Positions 6,434-7,166 of a stretch of 7,166 nucleotides of DNA are shown here, piece after piece. Numbering within the stretch: the first letter of the stretch is position 1; each line of letters starts with the position of its first letter. The notes under the pieces were generated by a model that was not told the origin of the DNA, did no database searches, and saw only the letters and a program-made list of their open reading frames with translations. The position numbers and the translations under genes are program-made. The stretch is from JBBQHM01 sp038323965 (GTDB lineage: Bacteria > Verrucomicrobiota > Verrucomicrobiia > Chthoniobacterales > UBA10450), in NCBI GenBank assembly GCA_038323965.1, contig JBBQHM010000115.1, positions 1 through 7,166 of the forward strand. The letters run 5' to 3'.

Positions 6434-6482
6434 GCTTCGGGGTTTAACCGCGCGCGAGTCGATTGGGAAGCATAAACCTTAG

Positions 6483-6594
6483 GCGCTTGCGTTTTGGAGT
6501 GCGCCGGTGTTCCGGCGCTTTGGATTTCTCAGCCTCACGACTGCCCCGCCAATCCAAAGCGGCGCGGCAGCGCCGCACTCCAAAACGCTAGCGC
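6483..6594. repeat. Paired REP (BIME-like) palindromic element, copy 2
   Basis: Same architecture as copy 1 with a shorter 24-bp spacer. The left arm (6489-6526) is identical to that of copy 1 over 38 bp. The right arm (6551-6588) differs from it at one base, in the hairpin loop (GGCA instead of AGCA). The terminal inversion extends six bases further out here, GCGCTT left against GCGCTA in the right flank read in reverse. It ends 42 bp before the RAYT start, the usual placement of REPs beside their transposase gene. Confidence 0.85.
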
Positions 6595-6636
6595 TTTTGG
6601 TTGTTTTGTTCTTGGTCGGGCATCACTCTGACATAC

Positions 6637-7166
6637 ATGCCGGTGCGGAAGATGCCTTGGCCACACGCGCCGACGCATCAACTCGCTGAGCGTGGGACTT
6701 ATTTCGTTACGGCGGGCACTTACTTGAAGGAGCATTACTTCCGCGAGCGGAAGCGGCTCGATGTTCTTGAACGCGGCTTACTCACCGTAGCCCACGATTA
6801 CGGCTGGCAACTCGAGGTCTGGGCCGTTTTCTCGAATCATTATCATTTCATTGCACATTCGCCGGAGGCGGATGATTCATCCGCGAGCCTTTCGCAGATG
6901 CTCGGTGTTCTGCACACGCGCACTGCTGGCTGGTTAACCGACTTGATAAAACGCCACGCCGTCAGGTGTGGCATAACTTTTGGGAGACGAAGCTGACCTA
7001 TCAAAAATCTTACTTCGCACGCTTGAACTACGTGCATCAGAACCCGGTGACACACGGTTTGGTGACAGTGGCGAATCTGTACCCGTGGTGCTCCGCGAGA
7101 TGGTTCGAGCGGACGGCGTCCAGGGCGATGGTCGAGTCAGTTTACCGATTCAAGTTCGACCAGCTC
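6637..7166 (+). pseudogene. REP-associated tyrosine transposase (RAYT, Y1_Tnp/IS200-like), frameshifted, right end cut by window
   Basis: RAYTs are single-domain HUH endonucleases that nick and mobilise REP sequences. From the ATG at 6637 the frame gives MPVRKMPWPHAPTHQL, then RGTYFVTAGTYLKEHYF and the HUH motif SNHYHF (histidines at 6838-6840 and 6844-6846), which would bind the metal. At TAGWL (to about 6936) similarity moves to the -1 frame: NRLDKTPRRQVWHNFWETKL, then ARLNYVHQNPV and a C-terminal part through WCSARWFERTA to the window end. The putative nucleophilic tyrosine (7029-7031, in LNYVHQNP) is only in the second frame. Unshifted, the first frame ends at 6996 after 120 residues and lacks it. 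One missing base in GGTTAACCG explains everything. TTG at 6601 and ATG at 6652 are alternative starts. It is adjacent to two REP pairs bearing its expected GGAG tag, so they are probably its substrates. Confidence 0.85.

Noticed and set aside
5962..6594. CRISPR array
   Set aside because: Four arms in inverted pairs with hairpins, unequal spacers and a gene between them; not regularly spaced direct repeats, and no cas genes.

Overview
The window looks like chromosome of a GC-rich, Gram-negative soil-type bacterium. A member of Verrucomicrobiota is my best guess, from the clade II style NosZ, the lipoprotein copper genes and the RAYT/REP type. This is inference from recognised protein style; there is no rRNA or marker gene here to prove it.

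Left third (1-3781): a copper and nitrogen-oxide module. On the minus strand a lipidated cupredoxin (1101-1589) is followed 30 bp later by nosZ, nitrous oxide reductase, which runs off the left edge. Divergent from them, on the plus strand, are a CusF-SCO1 fusion lipoprotein (1742-2608) and a GTG-started NnrS-family membrane protein (2630-3781). Together they could deliver electrons (cupredoxin) and copper (SCO/CusF) to NosZ and protect against NO (NnrS). The three exported proteins all carry a lipobox.

Middle (3785-5626): a tightly packed minus-strand signalling operon meeting nnrS tail to tail with 3 bp between. In transcription order it encodes a tandem universal stress protein, a stand-alone cyclic-nucleotide-binding-fold protein without a DNA-binding domain, and a STAS-like protein. 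The first two genes overlap in an ATGA; the third has a strong Shine-Dalgarno inside the end of the second. No enzyme or promoter ties this operon to the nos genes except position.

Right third (5611-7166): a remodelled region. The last quarter of an MFS exporter survives, with its 5' end abutting the 5' end of the stress-protein gene head to head. Two copies of a paired-REP (BIME-like) palindromic element (5962-6102 and 6483-6594) bracket a small secreted Ig-like protein gene (6110-6433). A REP-associated tyrosine transposase (RAYT) gene follows immediately. It carries the HUH motif, but a 1-base deletion near 6935 throws the catalytic tyrosine out of frame, so this copy is probably dead. No intergenic stretch exceeds 300 bases.
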